Positions 5,202-12,292 of a stretch of DNA of 12,292 bases are shown one piece after another (the stretch's first letter is position 1; each line of letters starts with the position of its first letter). The stretch comes from Aquificales bacterium. Its GTDB lineage: Bacteria; Aquificota; Aquificia; Aquificales; Aquificaceae. The stretch spans positions 1 through 12,292 of the forward strand of contig WFWF01000021.1 in NCBI GenBank assembly GCA_015491275.1, written 5' to 3'. Position numbers and translations under genes: made by a program. The notes below the pieces were generated by a model. That model was given only the letters and a program-made list of their open reading frames with translations. It was not told the origin of the DNA and did not search any database.

Positions 5202-6485
5202 CTATACCCGCGCGGTAGTATAAGCTTTTACCAACCTATGAATCTCTTTAAAATTTATATCACCTGCTAATATGTATGTCTTGCCTTCATAATTAAATTT
5301 ACGGGCGACTGTTATACAAAAGTCATCGGTTGCCTGCGATAGGTAAATATCAGAAATATAAGAGTCTTCCTTCATGGTTTTCTCAAAGTAGGGTCTATCT
5401 GACCTGTCACTCCCTTTCCTGCCCGTTGCAACAAAATAAGACACCTTGGGATTTATAATATTGTTTGATATCTGAAGTCCTCTCTCATTTATTATATAAA
5501 ACAGTTCAAAGTATGGATAGTCCTTGAAAATATCATATAATGCGTATTCCCACATATCCTTAGACGATCGCTTAACCGCAACCACTATATTTTCAAAATC
5601 CCCCAGTATTTTTGATTTTATAGTCTTTATTATCCTGAAATCCCTCGGTTCAACAAGGATAAGCATCGGTCTTTCTCCGTGTATTATAAAAACGGACCCG
5701 TCTATCCTCTTAGCCCTGTTTCTCAATTCCTTTACCATATCTTCAAACTCAGTTTGAGACTTAACATAGCTGAGGTCCAAAGACATGCCGTAAACATTAA
5801 CCGGATCTATGTCTCCGTAAAGAAGGGAAAACTCCTTGTGAAATTCCTTTATAATTTCCTTTATATCACTTTTACGGGGCGGTTCTTCAGAATAGACCCA
5901 CATTTCACCGCTTTCTGGAGTACAAGAAACCTCCATGTTATAAAAGTCCGCTATATCCTCATACAACAATTTGTAAATCCCCTCCTCTTTTGACATGCCG
6001 TATTTCTCTCTGAATTGTTTAACATTTTTTAATCCGAAGATTATAAGATAGTGTTCTTTACCGAAAGAACTCTTTATCTGTTGAATTATGGGAAGCTTCT
6101 TACCCTTCCTTGAAATTATGTAATGAATTAAAACCTCATAGTTAAGAATTCCTTTATAATGTCCCTTCTTATCAACTATAATAATATGCTCCTTCCTTAC
6201 GGGAAGGATATCAAGAAGATCAGTAAGCTTATCCTCTTCTATTTTGGGAACCCTCAATCTCGTTTTTATGCGTGCCATATCCCCCGCAACAAGATTTTTG
6301 TTGTTTGTCTTCATAACCTTATCCTTATAAACAAGACCTATGGGTCTTTCATCCCTTACAACAACCATATAGTCATATATACGAAGTTCCTTAAAAAGCT
6401 TTTTTAGATTGTCAATACTCAGATCATACGGTACCGTAGGTATGGGTGTCACTACATCAAGTATGTCCAAATTGTCGGATTTCAT
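5202..6485 (-). CDS. Soluble CBS-pair / degenerate GGDEF / Cache-like sensor protein
   Basis: A 427-residue protein with no signal peptide or membrane segment. Residues about 8-122 look like two CBS motifs (VVTPIPTVPYDLSIDNL...PIGLVYKDKV, then DMARIKTRLRVP...HIIIVDKKGHYKGILNYEVL), a module that usually binds adenine nucleotides. Residues about 144-272 follow the GGDEF fold (HYLIIFGLKNVKQFREKYG resembling the start, VYGMSLDLSY and EDMVKELRNRAK the second half). The signature loop reads PESGEMWVY, so the diguanylate cyclase motif is lost and activity is not expected. Residues about 312-412 resemble a Cache/PDC sensor domain (FYIINERGLQISNNI, DRSDRPYFEKTM, YISDIYLSQATDDFCITVARKF), a fold normally extracytoplasmic. 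The ATG overlaps the dapL stop (ATGA), so translation is coupled to dapL. The role is unknown; a nucleotide- and metabolite-responsive regulator is inferred. Domain calls are by motif reading. Confidence 0.7.
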   Translation of the reverse strand: MKSDNLDILDVVTPIPTVPYDLSIDNLKKLFKELRIYDYMVVVRDERPIGLVYKDKVMKTNNKNLVAGDMARIKTRLRVPKIEEDKLTDLLDILPVRKEHIIIVDKKGHYKGILNYEVLIHYIISRKGKKLPIIQQIKSSFGKEHYLIIFGLKNVKQFREKYGMSKEEGIYKLLYEDIADFYNMEVSCTPESGEMWVYSEEPPRKSDIKEIIKEFHKEFSLLYGDIDPVNVYGMSLDLSYVKSQTEFEDMVKELRNRAKRIDGSVFIIHGERPMLILVEPRDFRIIKTIKSKILGDFENIVVAVKRSSKDMWEYALYDIFKDYPYFELFYIINERGLQISNNIINPKVSYFVATGRKGSDRSDRPYFEKTMKEDSYISDIYLSQATDDFCITVARKFNYEGKTYILAGDINFKEIHRLVKAYTTARV

Positions 6486-7648
6486 AACTTTAAACGGCTT
6501 ATCCTTTCAGCCGCCTCCAATAATCTATCAGTGTGCACCGTAAGGGATATTCTAAAATAACCTTCTCCATATTCACCGAATCCGTTACCCGGTGTACACA
6601 CTATACCCGCCTCATCTAATAATTTAGCAACAAATTGGGCGGAAGTAAATCCCTCAGGTACCCTTATCCAAAGGTAAAAGGTAAAGTCAGATTTGTATAT
6701 CTCAAGACCTGCACTTTCAAGGGCTTCAACCATAACCTTTTTCCTTTCTTTATAGATTTTCCTTATACCGCCAACAATTTCATCACCGAGTTCAAGAGCT
6801 GTTATACCTGCTTCTTGAACTGCCTGAAACTGCCCGGAATCTATATTAGTTTTTACCTTTCCCAAAGCGGAAACAAGCTCACTGTTGCCAACAGCCATAC
6901 CTATTCTCCATCCAGTCATATTATAGGTTTTGGAAAGGGAATGAAACTCTATAGCCACATCCTTTGCACCTTCAACTTCAAGAATTGAAACGGGCTTTTC
7001 TTCCCCCGTGTATATCTCCGAATATGCAAAATCAGAAGCTACAATTATGTTATTCCTCTTCGCCCAATCCACAAGCTTTTTATAAAAATCTTTAGTAGCC
7101 TTAGCACTTGTCGGATTGTTTGGATAGTTTATCCATATAATCTTTGCACGCTTTACAACATCTTCTGGTATTGAATCAATATCCGGAAGGAAGTTTTTTT
7201 TCTCCAAAAGGGGTATCTTATAAACCTCCCCTCCTGCAAACATGGTTCCTATTGAATAAACAGGGTATGCAGGATCGGGACATAGAACGACATCGCCCTT
7301 GTCAATAAAGGCAAGGGGAAAATGGGCAATACCTTCCTTTGATCCTATGAGGGTTATTACCTCTTCGGAAGGGTCAAGCTCAACACCGAACCTTTTTTTA
7401 TACCATCGCGCAACAGCTTCCCTGAAAGCCATCATTCCCACATAAGAAGGATACCTGTGATTTTCAGGCTTTTCCAAAGCCTTTTTTGCTGCTTCAACTA
7501 TGGGTTCCGGTGTAGGCATATCCGGGTCTCCCACACCCAAATCAATAACATCAACTCCCTGATCTATCTTCTCTTGCTTTTTTCTGTCAATCTCTGCAAA
7601 GAGATAGGGGGGTAATTTTCTTATTCTCTCTGCAAGTGTAAATTTCAT
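6482..7648 (-). CDS. dapL: LL-diaminopimelate aminotransferase
   Basis: PLP-dependent class I/II aminotransferase that makes LL-diaminopimelate directly from tetrahydrodipicolinate and glutamate, replacing the DapC/D/E steps of the lysine and peptidoglycan pathway. At 388 residues, visible features are IDLGVGDPDMPTP (about 35-47), IGSKEGIAHFPLAF (101-114), DPAYPVY, the cofactor-binding NYPNNPT (174-180), D206 and Y209, the Schiff-base lysine K240 in SLSKTYNMTGWRIG with R248 near phosphate, and substrate-carboxylate R366 in YFRIS. The frame is open 21 codons further upstream to 7711, but those residues are not family-like. ATG 7648 has a strong AAGGAGGTGG just before it and is used here. The stop overlaps the following regulator gene by four bases. 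Other aminotransferases share the fold; the GSKEGIAH/DPAYPVY pattern favours DapL. Confidence 0.9.
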   Translation of the reverse strand: MKFTLAERIRKLPPYLFAEIDRKKQEKIDQGVDVIDLGVGDPDMPTPEPIVEAAKKALEKPENHRYPSYVGMMAFREAVARWYKKRFGVELDPSEEVITLIGSKEGIAHFPLAFIDKGDVVLCPDPAYPVYSIGTMFAGGEVYKIPLLEKKNFLPDIDSIPEDVVKRAKIIWINYPNNPTSAKATKDFYKKLVDWAKRNNIIVASDFAYSEIYTGEEKPVSILEVEGAKDVAIEFHSLSKTYNMTGWRIGMAVGNSELVSALGKVKTNIDSGQFQAVQEAGITALELGDEIVGGIRKIYKERKKVMVEALESAGLEIYKSDFTFYLWIRVPEGFTSAQFVAKLLDEAGIVCTPGNGFGEYGEGYFRISLTVHTDRLLEAAERISRLKL

Positions 7649-7682
7649 AAACCCACCTCCTTGAAGTTTTAAGGGTCTATAT

Positions 7683-7711
7683 ATTGTACACGATACCGCT
7701 ATATGGCACAA
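7683..7711 (-). promoter_or_regulatory. Candidate sigma-70 promoter of dapL
   Basis: Reading the minus strand, TTGTGC (complement of 7706-7711) is separated by exactly 17 bases from TACAAT (complement of 7683-7688). The start would be about 7676, giving a leader of roughly 28 nt that contains the strong ribosome site of dapL. The -35 is a weak match, the -10 a good one. The -35 lies on top of the -24 part of the divergent sigma-54 promoter. Confidence 0.5.
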
Positions 7712-7719
7712 AAATTGCA
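7704..7719 (+). promoter_or_regulatory. Sigma-54 (RpoN) promoter of the nitrate-assimilation operon
   Basis: TGGCAC (7704-7709), five bases, then TTGCA (7715-7719) matches the -24/-12 consensus TGGCACN5TTGC[AT], with the invariant GG (7705-7706) and GC (7717-7718) at the right distance. Transcription would begin near 7730, only a few bases before the PII start at 7734. Sigma-54 control fits a nitrogen operon and implies an enhancer-binding activator. I could not identify an upstream activator site in the 55 bases between this element and dapL. Confidence 0.8.
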
Positions 7720-7733
7720 GAAATTTAAGCGGG

Positions 7734-8354
7734 ATGGTGGAAATACTATCTGTAGTAAGGAAGGAAATGGCAATCTATCTGAAGGATAAACTTGATGAGA
7801 AAGATATATATTTCCACTTCTGGCATGTAAAGGGAAGAGGAAAAGAAGGAGGACTTAAATATAGGGGATTTTTAAGAGAAAAAACAGCAATGGTTTTCTT
7901 ACCGAAGGTAGCCTTTTCCATATTTACTGATGAAGAAAAAAAAGAGGAAATTATAAACACAATTATTGAAACCGTTCATACAGGTAGCTATGGAGACGGG
8001 AAGATATTTGTTTTTAACAAAAAGGAGGGTACGAATATGAAAATGATAAAGGCTATTATAAGACCGGAAAAGCTTTACGATCTTATATCCGCCCTTGAAA
8101 AGGCGGGATTTAAAGCATTAACTACTTGGGATGTAATAGGGCGCGGAAAAGAGGGAGGAGTACAGGTGGGGGAAAGAAGCTACAACGAGCTGGTGAAGAC
8201 AATGGTACTGATAGGAGTTGAAGACAAAGACAAAGACAAAGTTGTAGATGTAATTACAAAAGTGTGTAATACAGGTGTTTACGGAGACGGAAAGATATTT
8301 GTGTGTGATATTTCGGAAGTATGGACCATAAGGACGAAGAGGAGGGAACTCTGA
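7734..8354 (+). CDS. Fused tandem PII (GlnB/NifI-like) signalling protein
   Basis: Cytoplasmic nitrogen/carbon sensor family; PII trimers bind ATP/ADP and 2-oxoglutarate and control transporters, enzymes or regulators. This 206-residue protein carries two complete PII-like units in one frame. Unit 1 (about 1-97) shows the T-loop region GRGKEGGLKYRG...VFLPKV and the nucleotide-binding TGSYGDGKIFV (83-93). Unit 2 (102-206) shows AIIRPEKLYDLISALEKAGF, GRGKEGGVQVGERSYNELV, TGVYGDGKIFV (180-190) and a C-terminal TIRTKR. Neither T-loop has a tyrosine at the GlnB uridylylation position. From memory, unit 2 resembles NifI1 and unit 1 NifI2, which are normally separate proteins. No nif gene is present; the downstream narK and narB suggest control of nitrate assimilation. 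Start choice: the first beta-strand begins at residue 2, so ATG 7734 (or GTG 7737) is needed although no Shine-Dalgarno precedes it. ATG 7767 has AAGGAAGG upstream but would cut that strand. Confidence 0.88.
   Translation: MVEILSVVRKEMAIYLKDKLDEKDIYFHFWHVKGRGKEGGLKYRGFLREKTAMVFLPKVAFSIFTDEEKKEEIINTIIETVHTGSYGDGKIFVFNKKEGTNMKMIKAIIRPEKLYDLISALEKAGFKALTTWDVIGRGKEGGVQVGERSYNELVKTMVLIGVEDKDKDKVVDVITKVCNTGVYGDGKIFVCDISEVWTIRTKRREL
8022..8039 (+). promoter_or_regulatory. Internal ribosome-binding site and start inside the double PII gene
   Basis: AAGGAGG at 8022-8028 is followed after eight bases by ATG 8037-8039 in the same frame, exactly at the start of the second PII unit (M102-K-M-I-K-A-I-I). 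This could yield a separate 105-residue PII protein (8037-8354) besides the 206-residue fusion. The ribosome site is stronger than anything at the gene's own 5' end, and it falls in the linker, where KKEG is not needed by either fold. Confidence 0.5.
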
Positions 8355-9775
8355 TGATAGGTGATATAATATCCGCAGTTAAAAAGGGAAATCCTAAGGC
8401 ACTTTTTGCATCATTCATATACTTTGACCACTCCTTCAGTATATGGCTTTTACTTGGAGCATTGGGACCCTTTATAGCGGAGTACTTTAATCTGTCTGGG
8501 GTCCAGAAGGGATTCATGGTTGCAATACCCGTTATATCCGCTGCTATCTTCAGGATAAATTTCGGTCATATGTTTCAGTATATAAACGGAAAGTATATAG
8601 CTATAGGTGGGATATTACTTTCCTCTGTACCTCACATATACATGTTGATTAAGGGATTCAATATAACTTACGAAGATCTTCTTTGGATGGGTGTTTCCCT
8701 TGGAGTGGCGGGTGCGAGCTTTGCCATAGCCCTTCCCATGGCAGGAAGCAATTATCCAAAAGAAGTTCAAGGACTCGTACTCGGACTTGCTGCCGCAGGC
8801 AATATTGGAGCGGTACTTGACGGTATTCTCTTTCCTCCCATAGCAAAGGCGATAGGATGGAAATATACCTTTGTAATATCCATACTGCTTCTCCTCATAG
8901 CCTTAATTTTTGTAATCTTGTGGGCGGAAGACAAAACACCCAAGAATAAAGGGAACAAAACTTATCCCATTTTAGCATTCCTTTCAACCTTAGGCTTTAT
9001 GGTCTTGCTCGCCATAGGATTTCAGAAGGAGTGGTTCGGAGTGGAAGGTAATGTAGGTAAGCTACTCATTCCGATTCTTGGTTCCGTATTCGGTATCCTC
9101 TTTATGCCCCTTGCCTTCAAAAGGGTATTCCTTGAAAGGGACACATGGGTGCTTATGCTCGCATATTCAATAACCTTCGGCGGGTTCGTAGGGATGTCGT
9201 CATATATAGCCATGCTTCTGAGGGATGTTTATGCAGTCTCAAAGGTTGAGGCGGGAATACTCATGTCGCTCTTCGCCTTTACCGGTGCCATGATAAGACC
9301 TCTCGGGGGATACATAGCGGACAAGATAAGCGGTGCAACAGCCCTTATATTCTTCTTGGCGGGAATATCATTAGTAAACTTTATATTCTTCCTTATCACT
9401 CCACCTTTAGTTTTAGGAATATTACTCTTCCTATTACTCTACACATTTTACGGTCTTGGTAACGGTGCTGTATTTCAACTCGTACCCCACAGATGGCCCC
9501 GTCAGACGGGTCTAATGACAGGAATTATAGGAGCGGCGGGAGGTATAGGCGGCTTTTATCTACCAACAGTAAACGGTATAGTCTTTGAAGCAACAGGTAG
9601 TTACAATCTTGCTTTCGCACTGTTCGGCTTTATAGGACTATTGTGCTTAGTATTCGTAAAGATGCTGCATGCCAAGTGGATGGAGTGGGCTTATGTCAGA
9701 TACGATTATGAAAAGGATCAACTTGTCGGTATAGATCCAAAGAGCGGGAGGGTTCTCATGGAAATAGGGGATTAG
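8354..9775 (+). CDS. narK: NarK/NasA-type nitrate/nitrite transporter (MFS, NNP family)
   Basis: Inner-membrane importer of nitrate (or nitrate/nitrite exchanger). At 473 residues, family marks are the two substrate arginines R67 (SAAIFRINFGHMF, helix 2) and R315 (TGAMIRPLGGYIADK, helix 8). Two glycine-rich nitrate-signature helices are also seen, AAAGNIGAVLDG (147-157) and GIIGAAGGIGGFYLP (390-404). By eye I count 14 hydrophobic segments rather than the usual 12; the extra two lie at about 204-223 and 236-255 between helices 6 and 7. The frame opens 11 codons earlier at 8321, inside the PII gene. ATG 8354 is chosen because it overlaps the PII stop (TGATG) and has GGAGGG seven bases upstream. 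Coupling to PII upstream and NarB three bases downstream argues for assimilatory use. The symbol follows family usage; nasA would be equally fitting. Confidence 0.92.
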   Translation: MIGDIISAVKKGNPKALFASFIYFDHSFSIWLLLGALGPFIAEYFNLSGVQKGFMVAIPVISAAIFRINFGHMFQYINGKYIAIGGILLSSVPHIYMLIKGFNITYEDLLWMGVSLGVAGASFAIALPMAGSNYPKEVQGLVLGLAAAGNIGAVLDGILFPPIAKAIGWKYTFVISILLLLIALIFVILWAEDKTPKNKGNKTYPILAFLSTLGFMVLLAIGFQKEWFGVEGNVGKLLIPILGSVFGILFMPLAFKRVFLERDTWVLMLAYSITFGGFVGMSSYIAMLLRDVYAVSKVEAGILMSLFAFTGAMIRPLGGYIADKISGATALIFFLAGISLVNFIFFLITPPLVLGILLFLLLYTFYGLGNGAVFQLVPHRWPRQTGLMTGIIGAAGGIGGFYLPTVNGIVFEATGSYNLAFALFGFIGLLCLVFVKMLHAKWMEWAYVRYDYEKDQLVGIDPKSGRVLMEIGD

Positions 9776-9778
9776 GAA

Positions 9779-11755
9779 ATGGAATTCCAATGTCCCTATT
9801 GCGGAGTAGGTTGCGGATTGTATATAGATGAAAAGGATAAAGTTAAAGGAAATCCTGAACATCCAGCAAATAGGGGTGATATTTGTAAGAAGCCTCTCTA
9901 TCTTCCCAAGATATATGACAAGGATAGAATACTTAAACCGTATATAAGACAAGGAAAAGAATTGCATGAAAGTAATTGGGAAGAAGTTTATGAAATTATC
10001 AGCAAAAAACTAACCAGTCTATCACCTGATGAAATGTACTTCTATATCTCCGGTCAGCTAATGACCGAAGAGTCCTATATTATAAATAAATTCGTTAAAG
10101 GGTTTTTAAAGACGAACAACATAGACTCAAACTCAAGGCTATGTATGGCTTCTGCGGTTACCGCCTATAAACTTGCCTTTGGATCTGACGGTGTACCTTG
10201 CTGTTATGAAGACATAGACGACGCGGATGCTTTTATATTCATAGGTTCAAATGCTGCAATTTCTCATCCGGTTTTATTCAAGAGGGTTTTAAACAGAAGA
10301 AGAAAGGAAGAAAAAGCCCTTATAGTTACAATAGATCCTTATGAAACGGAAACCGCAAGAAAAAGTGATATATACATACAAATAAGAGCGGGGACTGATA
10401 CAGCCCTTTTGAACTCGGTGCTATATATACTTTACGAAAAGGGATGGATTGACTACGAATTCGTATTTAAATACACGGAAGGATTTGAGGAAGCCATAGA
10501 AGAGGCTAAAAAATTCACCCCTGATGTTGCAAGTGAAATTTGTGACATTGAAGTATCGGATATATACCTGCTTGCAAATATCTTTCGTAAAAGCAGAAAA
10601 CTTATTTCCTTCTGGTGTCAAGGTCTTAATCAATCAGTAAATGCTGTTATGAAAAACTTGGCACTAATAAACCTTCATCTGGCAACGGGAAGATTGAATA
10701 GTAAGGGATGTACCTTCTCACTTACAGGACAGCCTAATGCAATGGGGGGTAGGGAAGTAGGCTATCTTTCCAACGGACTTCCTGGATACAGGGATGTAAG
10801 AAACAGGGAAGACAGAAAGTTCATGGAAGATTTCTGGGGAGTAAGCGGTATAAAAGAAAAACCTGGACCAACAATAACAGAAGCTATTGATCTAATCCTT
10901 GAAGGCAAGATAAAGTTTCTCTGGGTAGTGTGTACCAATCCCGCGGTATCCCTGCCGAATTTAAAGAAGGTACATAAAGCTCTGAACAAAGTCTTTTTAG
11001 TAGTTCAGGATGCATATTGGAATGATACTACCGAGTTTGCGGATATTATATTACCAGCAAGTACCCTCGGTGAGAAGGAAGGTACTATGACGGGATCTGA
11101 CAGAACATTAACCTTTTGCAGTAAATTCAGGGAAGCACCGGGTGTTTCAAAACCTGACTGGCTTATCTTTAAAGAGCTTGCTGATAAAATGGGATTACGC
11201 GGTTTTAATTATGAATCAACAGAAGATATCTTCAATGAATTTAAAAAGACTACAAAAGGTAGGTTATGTGATATATCCTCACTAAGCTATGAAAACTTAC
11301 CCGCAAGATGGGGGAAAAGATGGCTGTACAATGATTTAAAGTTTCCCACTAATACAGGTAAAGCAAGATTTCACCCCGTTACTCTCCAAATACCCAAGGA
11401 AAACGGCAGGTTTATAATGATAACGGGAAGATTAAAAAATCAATGGCATACCATGACGAAAACGGGTAAATCTCCAGAACTTTTGAAAGGTGAATTGCCT
11501 CCCTTTATAATAATGAATCCGGAAGATGCAAAGGAATTGGGCATACAAGAAGGTGATAAGGTGACCATAGTCTCAGATAGAGGAAAAACGGAAAGGGTTG
11601 TAAGATACGGTAATGTAAAAAGAGGACACATATTTGCCCCCTTCGGATACCCTGCGGAATTCGGCAATCCCGTAAATATACTTGTAAGTGATAGAGTTGA
11701 CCCTTTGTCAAAAGAGCCTGATCTTAAATACACAGGAATTGATATCATAAAATAA
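9779..11755 (+). CDS. narB: Assimilatory nitrate reductase, catalytic subunit
   Basis: Reduces nitrate to nitrite in the cytoplasm using a bis-molybdopterin guanine dinucleotide cofactor and one [4Fe-4S] cluster. At 658 residues the cluster ligands are C5, C8, C12 (CPYCGVGCG) and C36 in GDICKK, with K37 at the electron-transfer lysine position. C122 in SNSRLCMASAV is the likely molybdenum ligand. SLTGQPNAMGGREVGYL is diagnostic for the NapA/NarB/NasA group, and the C-terminal cofactor domain shows MITGRLKNQWHTMTKTG and MNPEDAKELGIQEGDKV. No signal peptide and no C-terminal [2Fe-2S] extension, hence the NarB-like, probably ferredoxin-linked type. It is somewhat shorter than many NarB proteins. 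The start follows the narK stop by three bases with AGGA close by. A formate dehydrogenase is excluded by the QPNAMGGREVG signature. Confidence 0.93.
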   Translation: MEFQCPYCGVGCGLYIDEKDKVKGNPEHPANRGDICKKPLYLPKIYDKDRILKPYIRQGKELHESNWEEVYEIISKKLTSLSPDEMYFYISGQLMTEESYIINKFVKGFLKTNNIDSNSRLCMASAVTAYKLAFGSDGVPCCYEDIDDADAFIFIGSNAAISHPVLFKRVLNRRRKEEKALIVTIDPYETETARKSDIYIQIRAGTDTALLNSVLYILYEKGWIDYEFVFKYTEGFEEAIEEAKKFTPDVASEICDIEVSDIYLLANIFRKSRKLISFWCQGLNQSVNAVMKNLALINLHLATGRLNSKGCTFSLTGQPNAMGGREVGYLSNGLPGYRDVRNREDRKFMEDFWGVSGIKEKPGPTITEAIDLILEGKIKFLWVVCTNPAVSLPNLKKVHKALNKVFLVVQDAYWNDTTEFADIILPASTLGEKEGTMTGSDRTLTFCSKFREAPGVSKPDWLIFKELADKMGLRGFNYESTEDIFNEFKKTTKGRLCDISSLSYENLPARWGKRWLYNDLKFPTNTGKARFHPVTLQIPKENGRFIMITGRLKNQWHTMTKTGKSPELLKGELPPFIIMNPEDAKELGIQEGDKVTIVSDRGKTERVVRYGNVKRGHIFAPFGYPAEFGNPVNILVSDRVDPLSKEPDLKYTGIDIIK

Positions 11756-11761
11756 AGGACT

Positions 11762-12292
11762 ATGTTTGGAATTAATATTCAAGAAGCAATACTCACAATC
11801 CCTGCCCTTATGATAGCGGTAATTCTGCATGAAGTCGCCCACGGATGGGTAGCCTATAAGATGGGAGACCCGACCGCAAAGCTTGCGGGAAGGATAACCC
11901 TTAACCCCATACCACACATTGATCCATTGGGAACAATTATCCTGCCCGGTTTATTTATCCTTATAAACTCCCCCATTCTCTTCGGATGGGCAAAACCTGT
12001 TCCAATAAACCCGTTGAACTTTAAGGACCTCAGAAAGGGAACCTTTCTTGTATCAATAGCGGGCGTTGTCACAAATATACTTTTGGCAATAATGTTCGGC
12101 ATGCTTTATAGGATAATAACGGGGATGATTTACTCCGCGGATGCGAATATAGCCCACAGCCTGCTTATACCTCTCGCCATATTTTGTGCAAAATCAGTTC
12201 TCATAAACCTTATCCTTGCTCTGTTTAACATAATACCCATACCTCCACTGGACGGAAGCAGGGCGCTTATGAGTTTTTTATCATTAAAGTAC
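11762..12292 (+). CDS. Site-2-protease-family (M50) membrane metalloprotease, 3'-truncated by window end
   Basis: The first 177 codons are present; the stop lies beyond the window. Zinc-protease signature H23-E-V-A-H27 sits in the first hydrophobic helix (ALMIAVILHEVAHGWVA). The downstream metal-ligand motif is NIIPIPPLDGSRAL (156-169, D164). At least four hydrophobic segments are visible (about 8-30, 56-75, 95-118, 134-160). The arrangement GDPTAKLAGRITLNPIPHIDPLGT and FGWAKPVPINPLNFKDLRKG marks the short YwhC-like S2P group without a PDZ domain. It would cleave substrates inside the membrane; the substrate is unknown. The start follows the narB stop by six bases with AAAGGA overlapping that stop, so it is probably read from the nitrate operon, but a functional link to nitrate use is not shown. 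Confidence 0.92.
   Translation, partial: MFGINIQEAILTIPALMIAVILHEVAHGWVAYKMGDPTAKLAGRITLNPIPHIDPLGTIILPGLFILINSPILFGWAKPVPINPLNFKDLRKGTFLVSIAGVVTNILLAIMFGMLYRIITGMIYSADANIAHSLLIPLAIFCAKSVLINLILALFNIIPIPPLDGSRALMSFLSLKY

Noticed and set aside
7649..7711. Upstream start for dapL adding 21 residues
   Set aside because: It would include the ribosome-binding site and promoter -10 as coding sequence; ATG 7648 has a strong AAGGAGGTGG and begins the family-like sequence.
8321..8353. Upstream start for narK inside the PII gene
   Set aside because: The 11 extra residues are hydrophilic and unlike the family; ATG 8354 has GGAGGG and the usual stop-start overlap.

Overview
The window looks like chromosomal DNA from a thermophilic chemolithoautotroph of the Aquificaceae (Hydrogenobacter/Aquifex-like). 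The argument rests on gene content and style. There is a stand-alone citryl-CoA lyase (the two-step citrate cleavage of the reductive TCA cycle), a DapL-type lysine route and a compact nitrate-assimilation cluster. Genes are tightly packed with 1-4 base overlaps, coding DNA is AT-leaning, and arginine is mostly AGA/AGG. The genus is not proven from this window.

Layout. (1) Positions 1-1867, minus strand: a three-gene envelope operon running periplasmic thioredoxin-fold protein -> TolC-family outer-membrane protein -> start of a membrane-fusion protein that leaves the window. (2) Positions 1868-3933, plus strand: divergent from it, citryl-CoA lyase followed directly by argG. The two divergent units appear to share one symmetric -10 element. 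(3) Positions 3934-4333: a 400-base stretch without a convincing protein gene. It holds a strongly folded, GC-rich (about 59% by hand count over 4021-4320) RNA of about 370 nt that I cannot assign to any family. Its 3' end runs into the ribosome-binding site of (4) a secreted, repeat-built beta-helix protein (4334-5197). (5) Positions 5202-7648, minus strand: dapL, translationally coupled to a soluble sensor-like protein made of CBS pair + degenerate GGDEF + Cache/PDC-like domain. (6) Positions 7704-12292, plus strand: a nitrate-assimilation operon behind a near-consensus sigma-54 promoter. It encodes a fused double PII protein, a NarK-type transporter and an assimilatory nitrate reductase NarB, followed by a site-2-protease-family membrane protease cut by the window end.

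How the parts work together. NarK imports nitrate and NarB reduces it to nitrite. The double PII protein probably ties this operon to 2-oxoglutarate/ATP status, in keeping with sigma-54 control. The sigma-54 promoter overlaps the -35 of the divergent dapL promoter, so the two units may interfere with each other. Citryl-CoA lyase supplies acetyl-CoA and oxaloacetate; oxaloacetate is the precursor of the aspartate used by ArgG and, through aspartate semialdehyde, by the DapL pathway.

The best candidate for something undescribed is the structured RNA at about 3958-4327 with its downstream beta-helix gene. Next are the PII-PII fusion with its internal Shine-Dalgarno and start, and the cytoplasmic CBS/degenerate-GGDEF/Cache protein. 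I saw no tRNA, rRNA, CRISPR array, transposase or convincing intrinsic terminator.
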